Assembly: GCA_033065855.1 (NCBI GenBank) | Contig: JAVXUO010002710.1 | Location: 47,432 to 111,431, forward strand | Length of the DNA stretch: 64,000 bases | From: Escallonia rubra | Taxonomy: Eukaryota; Streptophyta; Magnoliopsida; Escalloniales; Escalloniaceae | Direction: 5' to 3' | In this document: piece after piece, positions 19,098-31,079 of the stretch | How positions within the stretch are numbered: position 1 is the stretch's first letter | Layout of the letters: each line of letters starts with the position of its first letter | Notes under the pieces: generated by a model | What the model was told of the DNA's origin: nothing | The model's database searches: none | Seen by the model: the letters and a program-made list of their open reading frames with translations, nothing else | Translations under genes and position numbers: made by a program

Positions 19098-20282
19098 TTG
19101 TTCGAGTACTTTGCCTCCTTTAAATCCCCCACTGGAGAGATATTTATGACACCAGCAGACTTGATGAGGGCAGTAGTGTTTCAGTATTTCCACCATCTGA
19201 AGCAAATCGCGTGAGAGAGGGATACCTCAAAGGGGAGTCGGTTCCTGGAGAGTTATGCTGTGCTCCTTCAAAGTTCTTCATGATTTTTGATACTCTTCAG
19301 TATTGTTTTTGTTGTAACGGGTACATCTTTTTTGTTACGTTACTAAGCATCCCGAAATCAAGCTTTTCAGTGGCACTCAAAATGTTTGACCTTGACAATA
19401 ACGGGTACGTCTCATGTACCAAAGAAACAACTCCATTTAAACAGTCTTCCAAATCACTATCGTCGGTTTGGGATAATTGGAAATTCTTTATCTTAGATGT
19501 CTTTTCCTCCTTTCATTTTCTTTGTTGTCCAATCCTCATAAATTTGTGCGTGGGTTACTGATTTTGTAACCGTTTATGTATAATGGAGATGTAATGTATA
19601 ATTCTTGTATTTTTGCCTTATTAGCGTGACAATTGGAACCTGCATTTCGTTCTTGATATAGTTTTAATAAGGAAGTTGACATGTTGGAGATTCAAAGATC
19701 CAAATATATGTTTTCTATGTTTTCATTGTTCTGCTTTTGGACAACTGTTGTTGCCTTTGCTAGAGATGACCTGGGTCCGGGTCTCAACTCAACTCAACTC
19801 AATTCTGTTTCATTGACCGCGGCTTCTACTGTATCTGGTGTCTTTATTTCTGGTCAGGCTCTATGTTAGTTGGATAAGCCATTCAAATTGGTATCTTGCA
19901 GTCCATCTCTATTATCTAAATACATTACCGAAATGATGTCAAATCTTATAAGGCATCCATCTCTACACCATATATCGCTCATAGCAATCCACGTTATAGT
20001 CATAATTGAATAGCACTTATACACCTTCTGCAAAAATGATAAGTGTTGGCTGCTGAAAATTGAAACACAGAGATAGACAAGAATGAATTCAAGAAGGTGA
20101 TGGCCTTGATACGAGCTCAGAAAAGACATGGGGTTAGCCACAAGGATGGTCTGCATGTTGGTCTTAAAGTTTCAGGCTCTGTAGAGAATGGAGGCCTGTT
20201 AGAGTACTTCTTTGGCAAAGATGGCAAGGCATGCCTGGAACATGGAAAATTTGTCCAATTCTTAAGGGACTTGCATAATGAA
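19098..20282 (+). pseudogene. MICU: Fragment of a mitochondrial calcium uptake protein gene (MICU-like, EF-hand)
   Basis: Two coding pieces match plant MICU. The first (19098-19404) reads LFEYFASFKSPTGEI, then RVREGYLKGESVPGEL, YIFFVTLLSIP and KMFDLDNNG. The second (20073-20282) reads EIDKNEFKKVMALIR, VENGGLLEYFFGKDGKA and FVQFLRDLHNE. A GT site follows the first piece and CACAG precedes the second, so an intron of about 670 bases remains, which argues against a retrocopy. There is a frameshift near 19175 and a degenerate EF-hand loop after FFMIFDT. Upstream and downstream exons are absent from the window. MICU proteins regulate calcium uptake through the mitochondrial uniporter. The pararetrovirus lies directly upstream. 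Confidence 0.8.
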
Positions 20283-20287
20283 GTATG

Positions 20288-20290
<3 letters not shown>

Positions 20291-20346
<56 letters not shown>
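20291..20346 (+). repeat. (TC)n(AC)n microsatellite
   Basis: About 20 TC units are followed by 8 AC units, directly after the last MICU-like exon. Confidence 0.95.
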
Positions 20347-20347
<1 letters not shown>

Positions 20348-21650
20348 TTTATTCTCATTGTTGCATTTTCTTCAAAAGATTGGTCCCATCGAATTCATTA
20401 GAACTGGGGCTGAAGTTGAAGATTGTAGGTGGGCTTACACTAAGAGTTGCTTCTAGTATAGAGTGAGAGAAATTGACATAGATGGCTGCATGTATGGTCT
20501 AAATGCCTGCACATACGGCATGTTATCAATATTTTGTAAGTAAATATGAAGCACATTGGATGAGTTAAGCCTTGCAGTTCAATATATAAACTCTATGGGC
20601 TATCCGTTGTTCTTTCCTTGTGTTTCAGAAAATTCAATGTTCAATTATGTCGTAAGGGGGCTTTGTCATTCTAATCTCAGGGTCATATCGCAGGCTATGT
20701 CAAGATAAGAGGTCTTTATACAGCGTCTTTAATGGCATAACATTGATAATATGTCAAAGCTCCCTTGTTGTAGCCTTAGTCGTAGTAAGAGCAGGATAAG
20801 TTCACCAACCAGGAAACATTTTGGTGTGTATATTTATTCAATGGTATCAACATGTGACCTTACTTGCACAGAGAGGGAGCCAGAGCAGGCCCGAGATTTC
20901 AAGGTGGGAGCATCAGAAATAAGTAAGGCTTCGAGGTGGGAGCGCGAGGGGGACGTGGTGTGGTGTGTTGGTTGAGGGAACATTGTTAGTGTAGGAGGTC
21001 TTCCTGCAATTAAGAGTTGCTATTGGACGCTAGTACAGGAGAGGCTTCTTCAATTCATCTTTTTCCTACCTATCATTCCAGGATTACTCTCACACCCTGG
21101 CTTCATATGAAGCTCTATTTCAACAAGCCTTACTCGATACATACCAAAGAAAGGCCATTGACTAAACACTGTAGATTAGGAGGTCCAACGTTAGTTGGAC
21201 ATACTAAATTAGGAGGTCCAACGTTAAGTTAAAAGAGATGGAGTCCTTAAGACTGTAGGTCCTATTACAAGGAAAAGTGTATTAAATTGACTCCAAAACC
21301 CCAAGTCTTAAAAATCCATGGCCCTAGGCTCTCAGTTCCTAATACAAAAAGATGAGGCAAGATTTTCATATGTAGGAGAAGGATGCAGGACATGCAAGTA
21401 GACAACATTTCCAGTTTTTACCTTTAAGAAGTATGGTAGATGTGTTGAGTGATTTATGTTTTGCTGATTCTTTAGATGCTAAAAGCATACTGATGGTCAT
21501 TATTGTTATCCATGGTTCATACTGCAAACCATTCTTATGCCAGATCTTTGAGGGTCTTAGTTTCATATTGTTCTCATTGGTACTGATACTACTAGTAAAG
21601 CTCGTGAGCGTTGTAATTCTTTTTATAAAAAAAAAATAAAAAATAATGCC
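20347..21650. other. Intergenic, no gene recognised
   Basis: Only short frames occur. An 18-base phrase (AGGAGGTCCAACGTTA) is repeated at 21178-21195 and 21210-21226. Remaining MICU exons were looked for and not found. Confidence 0.4.
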
Positions 21651-21663
21651 TACAGTAGAAGGA

Positions 21664-22110
21664 CTAATCAGTTATTTCTTTCATCGCCCCCAACATGCCA
21701 ATATTGGCACTAATGGTACGTAAATGTAACTCGTTGTTCAAACAACTATTTAGAGTTCCTAGAGCTCCTTGTAAGGCTTGTTGGAAAACCCGCTGTCGGA
21801 CTTGATTAATCGCCCTTTGTTGTTCAAACTGAATAGTTTCATTTTTGAAATTTTCCAGTTGTTCCAAAGTCTTATAAGTTGAATTAATCAAATTCAATTT
21901 TTCTCGCTCTATCTCAGAGTATCCATTCACTCGAAACTGATCTGCTTCTATTTCCACTTTCCGTAAGCGAGTCCGGGCTTCCCACCGCCCCCCCACGCAG
22001 TTCTTCTGAATTTCGAATAGTATTCAAGATCCTCTGTTTTCGATTATCTAATAAATCACTTAATGAAAGTAGATTCTCTTTCCATTCATTTCAAAACTTC
22101 CATGATCCCT
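21664..22110 (-). pseudogene. atpF: Nuclear copy of chloroplast atpF (NUPT), exon 2 region
   Basis: The minus strand encodes the C-terminal part of the plastid ATP synthase b subunit: [54 protein letters not shown] and GAMKEITD-stop. Further upstream (about 22000-22065) [20 protein letters not shown] is readable in another frame; a small deletion around 21985-22010 separates the two. Subunit b is part of the CFo stator in thylakoids. Here it is a transferred plastid fragment without its first exon, with a frameshift, and is surely non-functional. The sequence is still close to plastid versions, so the transfer is probably fairly recent. Confidence 0.92.
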
Positions 22111-22129
22111 TCCCGAACCAAATGATACA

Positions 22130-25100
22130 GTGATTCTTGCGAACATGAAAGGTTGTGACATTGTTATTATGGCATGAATGAACAATCTGTTGGTTAATTA
22201 GCATGAGTCAAACTACTTTTTGTCTATTTCACAGGAACTAAATATTACGAAATGAGGAGTTTATGCCGCAGGGTCTGTTCCTGTTGATTACAGCCTCATC
22301 AACATGTAGGCTTTTTAGGGTCTTAACAATAAGTCATTTACAACTAATAAGAATCTTTTTTGCATACATATTCGTTTTCTGTTTTTTTGTAACTATGATA
22401 AAAAAGATTCAATGCAGTAACCCACGGCCTGCATTTCCAGCTTGTTAACTTGGCGACAGCCATCTTACCTCTGGCATCTTATTACCCTCCAAACCTCACT
22501 TTCTTCAACTTCCACATACCAAATGGCAATTATCACGTAACCAAGCTGGAAAAATGCGGAAAGGTTCCTAAGACAGCATATAAAATTTTACACGCTCTAA
22601 CGCTTGTCTGTACTTTACAACAATTACGAGTTTGAACAGTAAATGAGGTGCAAAATAAATTTAAAAAATACGCGATTAGAATTTCAACCCATAATAATAA
22701 TTACAAATGTAGGTACCATGTTGCAATCAGTAGCAGGAAGGTTTACCAGCATATTGATTGGTGTGGTACCAGTGGTTTAGCCAATTAAGTCCCCACCGGT
22801 CACAATCCTGGTCACCTTCAGGACTAACCGATGATGCATGATGGTGCGTTGTTTTCAAAATTGCATGCCGGTGGGTCATTATTGTGAGTGCAATTGCTAG
22901 CTATACTTGGCCATACTAACATTTTTGGTTCAAGACCACTGCCTTCAGGTACACTAGTTTTGTTAAGCATTGGGACCATTCACATGTTAAACAAATAATT
23001 AGATGCACATATGTAAAGCCCATCCTACGAGAAAGTTAGCTCAGCATTTAGTTTAGAAAAAGAAAGAAGGCCCATCATGTCTTTTTGTAGGATGTGATGG
23101 ATCCAAACAATTTAATCTTCTTTTGCGAGTAAAACGCAAAATGACAGTATGACACCTTATAGTTGAGAAAGTTTCTTGCCAATAAGGACTTCCATTGGGA
23201 ATAAAAATTGATTGTGTCACGTGTCGTTGATTTTATTATTTCTTTAGAGTGTACTTTTTAGTTAAGCAGACGTGTATCATTGTGAGTCTGGAGTCATATT
23301 CATATGTCTTATATCCTAGTCCGCTCAAGCTCAAGCGTTGGATCACCAAATATCAGTATTGCTATATGTGATCATCATATCTACCCCAAAATCTCCGTCG
23401 GGTCACTTGGATCAACATACAAATGAAGCCTTTAAACTTTAAAGCACATTCAATAAATGTGTTAGGTTCGATTATATACTTTGGTACTGCTCCTACTTAC
23501 ATTCCTGACCTACTTGAAGTTTATTTTGTCTCTACGAGAAACTCAACTGAGCAATCGTTAATACTTACTCAACGCTAAGTTTCGATGTATAAAGACGTCA
23601 AAGGATCATAATTTTACTTCAAACATATGAAACAAAATCACCACATATATTAGTCATTTAACCATGGTATCTTATAATTTGCTCTTACTATAACCAGTAA
23701 TTTCAACTAAGCAACCGCAAATATTTATTCTACAAACCACTCATCAATATCAATAAAATTGAGAAGTCAAGTCGTAACACTTATCTTCAAAAGTATGTCA
23801 TATTTAGCCCCCCAATCATGTTGGAACAAGAGACTTACCTTTACTGTCACACTCTGGTATGGCACCATCTTTGGACCAGTGCCCCTCACAAGTCACAACC
23901 ATTAGCTTATACGGGTTAAATATAATTCTAATCAATTCACTTTTGTAAGAAAGCGACCACACACAGCTTGTAGCGAGGACAATGTTTTGATCTTTTAGCC
24001 TTTATATAGTTGTTTTCTCTTCCAATTCTGTTTAGCTGTGTTAAAAGTTACTTTTTGTACACCATATTAAGTCAATTTTGTTGAATGAATTAGTATCGGA
24101 CCAACTGTTTCTAGCTTAAATCAAAGGAGATTAGAACAAATGGCTTTAAACAGAAGTTTAATCACCGGTTAGTAAATAATTTGCAAGAAAAAGTTAATTA
24201 TACTCCGTATATTCCTAAAAATTTACCTAAATTACACGGAGCTAGATGAGAAGAAACTCTCACGTCCCGTTCTGTAGTAGAGATGGAATTCCGGACCAAC
24301 CATCAACTATAACCCCAAAAGAACCAGATTCCGTAAACAACATAGAGGAAGAATGAAGGGAATATCTTATCGAGGTAATAATATTTGTTTCGGTACGCCT
24401 AACTATTGGAATTACACTTTGTCCCTTGTTTTTATTAACATCTTTACTCGGCATCCACTTATGTTAAGGAGCCCTCAAGAAAAGTTAGGTCACGTATAAT
24501 TTATTATGATCTACCAAAATTGTCCTTATGTCTCCTCTTCATCCATACCAGCCAACGCCGGAGATGCCAAGTCACCACAACCGAAGGTTTCCTTCTGCTA
24601 CTCACACACGCACACTGGCGTCCATCCTAATCTTTCTCCGCCTATCCAAACACAATCCCACCAACTGCCCAATTCTATTCCCTACTCACTGCCCGCCATG
24701 CACACACTAGTAACCACCACCGACGATACACTCTCATACATGTATTACCCATGACACATGCCGTTAGACAGAGCCAACCACTGCTTACCACCACTATCGT
24801 CCAACCCCCCACCATTGCTACCAAACCCTTATAAATCTGCCCCAGCCACAATACCCACTGGCAACCACCATCGCCGCCAATAGACAACCGCTAAAAGAAA
24901 CTCAAGTCTATACGATCTGAACAATTTTACGTTTAATTTGTGAGGAAAGATTCTAAATTGAGTGTGACCTGTCTTTTTGGTTAGATTTGTAGTGTTTCTT
25001 GACCCGGTATTAGTTAGTGGTGGTAGGCCGTCCATACATGTTGTGTTTGGGTGGAGGCAGAAGTTGATGGTTTTAAATCAAATGTGGGCAGCTCCGATGG

Positions 25101-25300
25101 TGGAGAGAGAGAAAAAGAGGTGATGGTCCTTGACGTGGGCAGATTAGATGGTTGTTGCGGCTGACAATTATCACTTATGCACCCGGCTGAAGGGTATTGA
25201 TAACAAGAATGATGAACATACAACAATGGTGGGTGAGAGGTGGTCTAGAAGAGAAATGAGAGAGCAGAAAAATCGGATGGCATTTTTTGTAACTTTGTTT
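22130..25300. other. Intergenic, no gene recognised
   Basis: No frame in this stretch looks like a real protein. CA-rich low-complexity sequence lies at 24500-24900 and explains the His/Thr/Pro-rich frames there. Confidence 0.4.
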
Positions 25301-26545
25301 TGCCATTAAAGGTACGGGTCATCGTTACAAACGCTATGCGTGTGCAAAAAAAATTAATAATATAGAATATTATTAAAAAAATTATGTATCATCATATATA
25401 AGTATTTATTATCACATTTGGTAAAATAAATTGTAAATTATAAAAGTTATAAGTAGTTATTCCCTATTTAAACTTTTGTTTTGTGAATTTTTCAAGAATA
25501 AATTATAAAAGGCCACTTGTCACCATTGTAGATAACTAGTTATATAAGACAACAAGGATATTACACTAAAACCTATTCTCTTTATATATAGTATAGAATA
25601 GTTTCCGTGGCACACGCAATGCGCGTGCAAAGATAAAGTTAGCTGTACCAAAATAAAGATAAAGTTAGCTACATTATTTTTATAATATCAAGCTTGGGCT
25701 TTAGAATTTATTTTAATTATATTTTTCTTGTGAAAACCATGTCCATATAAGTAGTTATTAACCATTAAAAGTTTTTATTTTGTGTCACTTTTCAATTTTT
25801 TTTGAAATGTCACTTGTCACCATTATAGATAAGTAATTATGTAATACCAAAGGAGGTGTTAAACGAAAAGGCCCATTCAAAAATAAATTTGTAGGTAGTT
25901 ATTTACCATATAAAATTTTTAGAATATATTTTAACAATTTAATGAATTTTAAACTATGAAAACCAAACTTGTCCTTATATATAGGTAGTTGCTTACTATG
26001 TCCACGTTTATTTTATACCATCTTTCAAAACAAAAAAAAATGCGGAATGGCAAGTGCCAACATTTTAGATAGGTAGTTAAGTAACATAAAAAACGATGTT
26101 TCACCAAAAGGGTCATTCTCTTTATATATAATATAGCCGTATAGGTATAGATATAGATTACTGTATAGCCACAAACTTTGTGAACTCTATGAACTGAAAA
26201 AAAAAAAGTATAGTTTAGTATATTTTTATTAGTAAAGTGTAGATTTAAGTTATAAACGAAAATCGAAACTTGAGTGTAATAAATTTTCAAATAAAAGATG
26301 AAGAAATTTAAAGCATTAAGAGGCACGGAGGTTTGGAAGAAATTTTCAAAAATGAAGTTTCAAATAAATCGAAACTTCATTTTTCTGAATTCTTATAATT
26401 TTAAAATTAAACTAAATATGTGTTAAACTGAATTCATTAAACTTAATTCTTATAACCTATGAACTCCTCCACGATCTCCCTTCCTCCACTTCATTATTAA
26501 CTACTCCTTACATCGTGCATAGCACGGGATTTTAGTTAGTATAGT
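25300..26545. repeat. Degenerate AT-rich repeats, possibly Helitron-related
   Basis: Three diverged copies of a phrase like CACTTGTCACCATTGTAGAT occur near 25515, 25812 and 26050, each followed by a similar AT-rich tail. TTCTCTTTATATATA occurs at 25578 and 26113. CACGCAATGCGCGTGC occurs near 25613. Near 26512 the hairpin CGTGCATAGCACG is followed by GGGATTTTAGTTAGT, which resembles the 3' end of many plant Helitrons except that the terminal CTAGT is not exact. Confidence 0.35.
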
Positions 26546-27094
26546 ACTATTAGTATTTACTGATACCGACACCAATGTTGTCAACAAATGCTAGGAGGTG
26601 ATCGTATTACATGGTTTTCATTGGCAATGAATGATTTTTACGCATTAAAATGAGAAAATTTTGAATAGATTTTGAATGGTTCGGTAACAGTAAAGCGCAT
26701 AATGCTGGACTACTAGGAAATTATAATATATTCTTTTGCCATCTGTTGTCTCCCGTGCCACTGACTCCTCTAACTATAGTTGTGAATGATTTAGAGTATT
26801 GTTTGTTACCATGAAAGATTTTCTTGATAAAATTAATTCCTAAAGGGCCAATCATATCACTAAACTAAAACAAAAATGTGTGGTAGATTCCAAACCACTA
26901 CAAATGCATCGTATAATTTCTCAATTCTGAGAACCTACTTTAACTATTTCCTGCATTGATAATCTGAGAATCAATAGTTTATGCCCCCAGAGTGTTACAT
27001 ATCTTATGCCCCCAAAGTGTTACACCCCACCTTCTAGAACCTTCCTTCAAAGAGTTTGCAACTTTTTTTTAATACTTTTAAAAGGAAAAAATTT

Positions 27095-27316
27095 GGCTGC
27101 TATCCGGGTTGAAGGAATCTTCCTTCTACCCCCCATCTAGCGACAATTAATAGTTGCTAAATTTTTCTAGTGACTTTTATTTAGTAACGCTAAAAAAGTG
27201 CTGTTAAAAGTTGTCGCTGAAAGTGTTAACAGAAAAGTCACTAAAGACATTTAGTGACTATTAATTGTCACTATATATGGAGTTGGAGTAAGATTCCTGC
27301 AACCGATGTAGCAGTC
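27095..27316. mobile_element. Foldback MITE, copy 1
   Basis: About 220 bases have long imperfect inverted repeats. The left end GGCTGCTATCCGGGTTGAAG pairs with the right end (reverse complement GACTGCTACATCGGTTGCAG), and complementarity continues toward the centre. A second member lies at 38496-38715. No clear target-site duplication was found. Confidence 0.7.
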
Positions 27317-27365
27317 AAGATTTATTCCTTTTAAAATAGTTTATGAAACTCGAAAAAAGGTCGCC

Positions 27366-27391
27366 ATATATATATATATATATATATATAA
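27366..27391. repeat. (TA)n microsatellite
   Basis: Thirteen TA units. Confidence 0.9.
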
Positions 27392-27829
27392 AGTGTCTAG
27401 CAAAATTTCTATATATTGACTTTTAGTCAAACCGTCGTCGATATAAAGGATAGTCTAGTGGCTACTGCACATTTTTAAACTCAAAAGTGGTGTGACATGG
27501 GTGATTGTTATTTTTTCCTAGTATCTTTTGTCTTGGGGCTGAATTATTTTTGGTGCATCCACGTGGTTTGGACGTACCATACACTTTCAATAATTTTATC
27601 AATATACAAGCAAAACGCACTAATAAATGCCCAAAATTTACTACGAATCGACCAAATATTCAGATTGTACAAGCCAACTATGTTATAAAACCATAACTTG
27701 TTAGGTTACTTTTTGCACGAATTTGAGAAGTATAAATCTTCTTTAAGTTTAGTTGTCTGTGGCACTTACTATTCTTGTAACTGGTTTCTTATTTTTGAAA
27801 TGCAATTCAATAAATTAAATTAAAAAAAT

Positions 27830-29289
27830 GGTTAATTACAAAACTGTCCCTTATGGTTTACACGTTTTTGCACTTTGCTTCCCGTGTTTACAACTTTTGC
27901 AATAATGTCCCCTGAGGTTGACAAAACCATTGCAAACAGCTCCAAAATTGGTTGTATGTTCATTTTGTACGTTAAGTCCTCGTGTGCACCGCACATGCCA
28001 TTTTGGCATGGGCAAATATGTAATTTTTCCTGCGCCATCTTCCCTTTCTCGCCGTCAAGCTCCCCGACCTTGCCCAAGAGTCACAGCCAACCATGGACCA
28101 CCTACAGCTGTCGTTGCCACCAAGGGGTCGTCCATAATCCCACACAACAGCAAAACCCAAACAATGGGGCAATGCCGCGCACAACCACGGCCACTGCACT
28201 TGGCCGCACGGCCATCGCAAAGCTGTCGGAACAGCACGAACCAACATAAAAAAAAACAAAACTCAACACAAATTCATCCAGCAAAGTTGCACAACCATCG
28301 CCAACGGAGCCGCGGACACCACAAACCGCCGACCACCGTCACAAAGCTGCCGGAGCAGCAATAACGTCTTAGCAAAAAAAAATGGGGAGAGGGAAACAAA
28401 AGATGAAGAAACCAGGGCTGTCAGCATCACCCATCTTGGGGGCCATTTCTTCCGACCCAACTTTAATAGATTCTATTAAATTTAAGGCAACTAAAGTATA
28501 ATCTAGAAGGCATTTGTGAATTTCAGCTACAGAGCTTTGATCCCAAAGGAAAAACCCAATTAAGAGAAGCGGCATGACCTGCGCTACCAGAGTCCTGAAT
28601 CGGTTTAGGATTCTGTCGGTTGCGCCGGGGGTAGCCTCAGTAATCTCATAAATCTCTGGTAGGCGTAGTAACAATGCCAACTATGGGACTTCCAGGATCA
28701 ATCACTAGTTGGGGCCAGGGAGTAGGGCTCCAAAAGGCAGTTGATCCAACACAAAGGCACGGAATCATCCTTCTCGCACCATCGGTCAAAGAGAATCCTC
28801 TTCTGATCTCCATCTGGATCACCGGCCGTGGGTCAGAATCCTAGCGCCGCCGCCATGGCGTGTCTTCCAGCAAAGCGCCATCTAGCTCCTGATTTGCACC
28901 ACTGTGCTCATGAGGAGAGCACTGGCAGGTGGTTGTGGGTTTCCGGTTGATCGGAGGACAGGCTGACAGTTTGTGGTGGTAGGGAGGATGCGTGAGAGAG
29001 AGAGAGAGAGAGAAAAAAAGAGATATGAACAGAGAGAGAGAGTGCGTGTGTGTGTGATGAACAGAGTGAAAAGGGAAGATGGGGCAGGGAAAATTATATT
29101 TTTGCCCATGCCAAAATGGCATGTGCGGTGCACATGCGGACTTAACGTCCAAAATTGAACGGACATCCAATTTTGGAGCTGTTTGCAATGGTTTTGTCAA
29201 CCTCAGGGGACATTATTGCAAAAGTTGTAAACACGGGGAGCAAAGTGCAAAAACGTGTAAACCACATGAGATAGTTTTGTAATTAACCC
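27830..29289. mobile_element. Non-autonomous MULE-like element with TIRs of about 210 bases
   Basis: GGTTAATTACAAAACT begins a region that is repeated in inverted orientation at 29075-29289, with long matches through ACACGTTTTTGCACTTTG and GCCATTTTGGCATG. The flanks TTAAAAAAAT (27820-27829) and TTAATAAAAT (29290-29299) agree at 9 of 10 bases, fitting a Mutator-type target-site duplication. The interior is GC-rich and low-complexity. A 103-codon minus frame at 28369-28680 could be a captured exon, but I do not recognise it. Confidence 0.8.
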
Positions 29290-30417
29290 TTAATAAAATA
29301 AAATAAAATCATGAACAATTTTACAGAATCACTGGCGTGACATATAATTGATCATTTTAGAATAATTTTTTTGGCCATCTTGTAGCTGAACGAGAATGTA
29401 TAGTACATTCTACATCTCTAGGAATGCACCATAATTTATTTCTCAACCACTTTTGCCGATTAGAAGGAACACTGGTCATAACAATTAAACACTTTTTTTG
29501 GGCAAATTATATTCCGTCCCGCACTACTTTTGGATCGATTGCTCGTTTACGTCCAAAATTTGTGCAAATCCAGTCACTAATATAAATTTTACAACTAAGT
29601 CATTTACAACTCATAAAAATTGCACCTTGTCCAAAGACGACTCTCTCTCTCTCGTATCCTTCATTTTAGGGTCCAAGGCTCAAAAGTTCACCAAGTCAAC
29701 AAGTGACTATTACGTGGCCTTAAAATGTTGAGAGCTTGCAGAAATGAGTTACTCTGCTGTTTCCATGAACAAAATTAGCAGACATTTCCGTATGTTTATC
29801 ATATTCATTTTCTGTTCTAATTTTCATGATTTTGGTATTCAGTTAGAAAATAAGCTCCTGTAATTTTATCATTTTTACCAAAAAAAATTAGCTACTTTTT
29901 CTTACATTGGGTTAAGTTTGCGTGGAAAAAGCTAAAAACACATCGGAGGTGTTTTCATTTTTTGTCACTGTTCGAGTAATTTTACCCAAAATGAAAACAG
30001 AAAATGGTAAAAGTACACAAAAAAGAATCTTTTTTTAATCATCATTGCAAAAAATAGAAAACGAATATGGTAAACGTACGGGCCGGGAGGACCCTATACC
30101 TGAGGCCATTTTCAGGCTAAGACGCCCTTCTTACCTTCACATCAATTGGATGTCATTTTCTTCCATGATGCAAAACACTTTGACAACACTCCGTCATTTA
30201 AAATTTTCATATAATGATGGGATGAGAATACTACTAATAACTACATATTCTAAAAGAGTAAACCAATCACAAAAGGATAAATTTTACACAAATTTTTTTC
30301 TTTTTTCTTTTTTTTGGGAGGAAGAGGGGGGGGGGGGGGGGTGAGAGGGGTAATGAATTGAGAAATATATACCATTAAAGATAAGATCCAAAACATATAT
30401 AGAACTAAAAGAAAAAA
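29290..30417. other. Intergenic, no gene recognised
   Basis: AT-rich with short frames only. A G-tract lies at 30326-30341. Confidence 0.4.
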
Positions 30418-31020
30418 GGATAAATTACACAAGGTACCCCTAAGATTTGCCCTAAATCACACACGGCTCCTACTAAGTATTTTTATTACTCTCTGCCCTC
30501 TGTAGTTTGTCATTGTGTAACATAAGACCCATTTTCGTTAGAGCACTGTGAGAAAAAAAATTAGGGAAACGTTTTTTATTACAATATACCGAAAATACAC
30601 TTCAGTCTTCCTCCTCTTTCTCACCACAAAAAGCCTAGCTACTGCCGCCACTGCTACCCGTCATTGTCGCCCAACGGGCAGTCACTGCCCACACACACAT
30701 AGGCACATACACACAGGGAAATTTGTGAGAGATTGGAGGCAAATAAATAAGAAAAAAACGATTGTGGTTAGGAGAGAAAGAAACAGAGGGGGACGGGAAC
30801 GGCAGAGGAAGGGAGGGAGAGAGAGAAAGATGTACAGTGGGGATGTCGTGATGTTTGGGTAAATTTATTTGTTTATGAGGGGTATTAACGTCTTTTTATC
30901 ATTTATATTAACTCTGTTAACGGAAAAATAGAAATGTGTAGCTTACTGCAATAAAAATACTTAGTAAGAGCCTTGTGTAGTTTAGGGCAAAACCTTAGGG
31001 GTGCTGTGTGTAATTTACCC
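30418..31020. mobile_element. Short non-autonomous MULE-like element
   Basis: GGATAAATTACACAAGG at the left pairs with the right end (reverse complement GGGTAAATTACACACAG). Similarity continues for about 75 bases through CCCTAA and ACTAAGTATTTTTATT. Flanks AAGAAAAAA and AAAAAAAAA agree at 8 of 9 bases but are too simple to be decisive. The 104-codon frame inside is low-complexity. Confidence 0.7.
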
Positions 31021-31079
31021 AAAAAAAAATAGAGGGTGACAGTCCCAACTACATAGGCCAAAATACTATTTAAAAAATT

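Noticed and set aside
20347-20456. Continuation of the MICU exon after the microsatellite
   Set aside because: The reading IEFIRTGAEVEDCRWAYT does not match the expected MICU sequence.
24506-24754. His/Thr/Pro-rich ORF
   Set aside because: It is CA-rich low-complexity sequence with overlapping frames of the same character and no domain.
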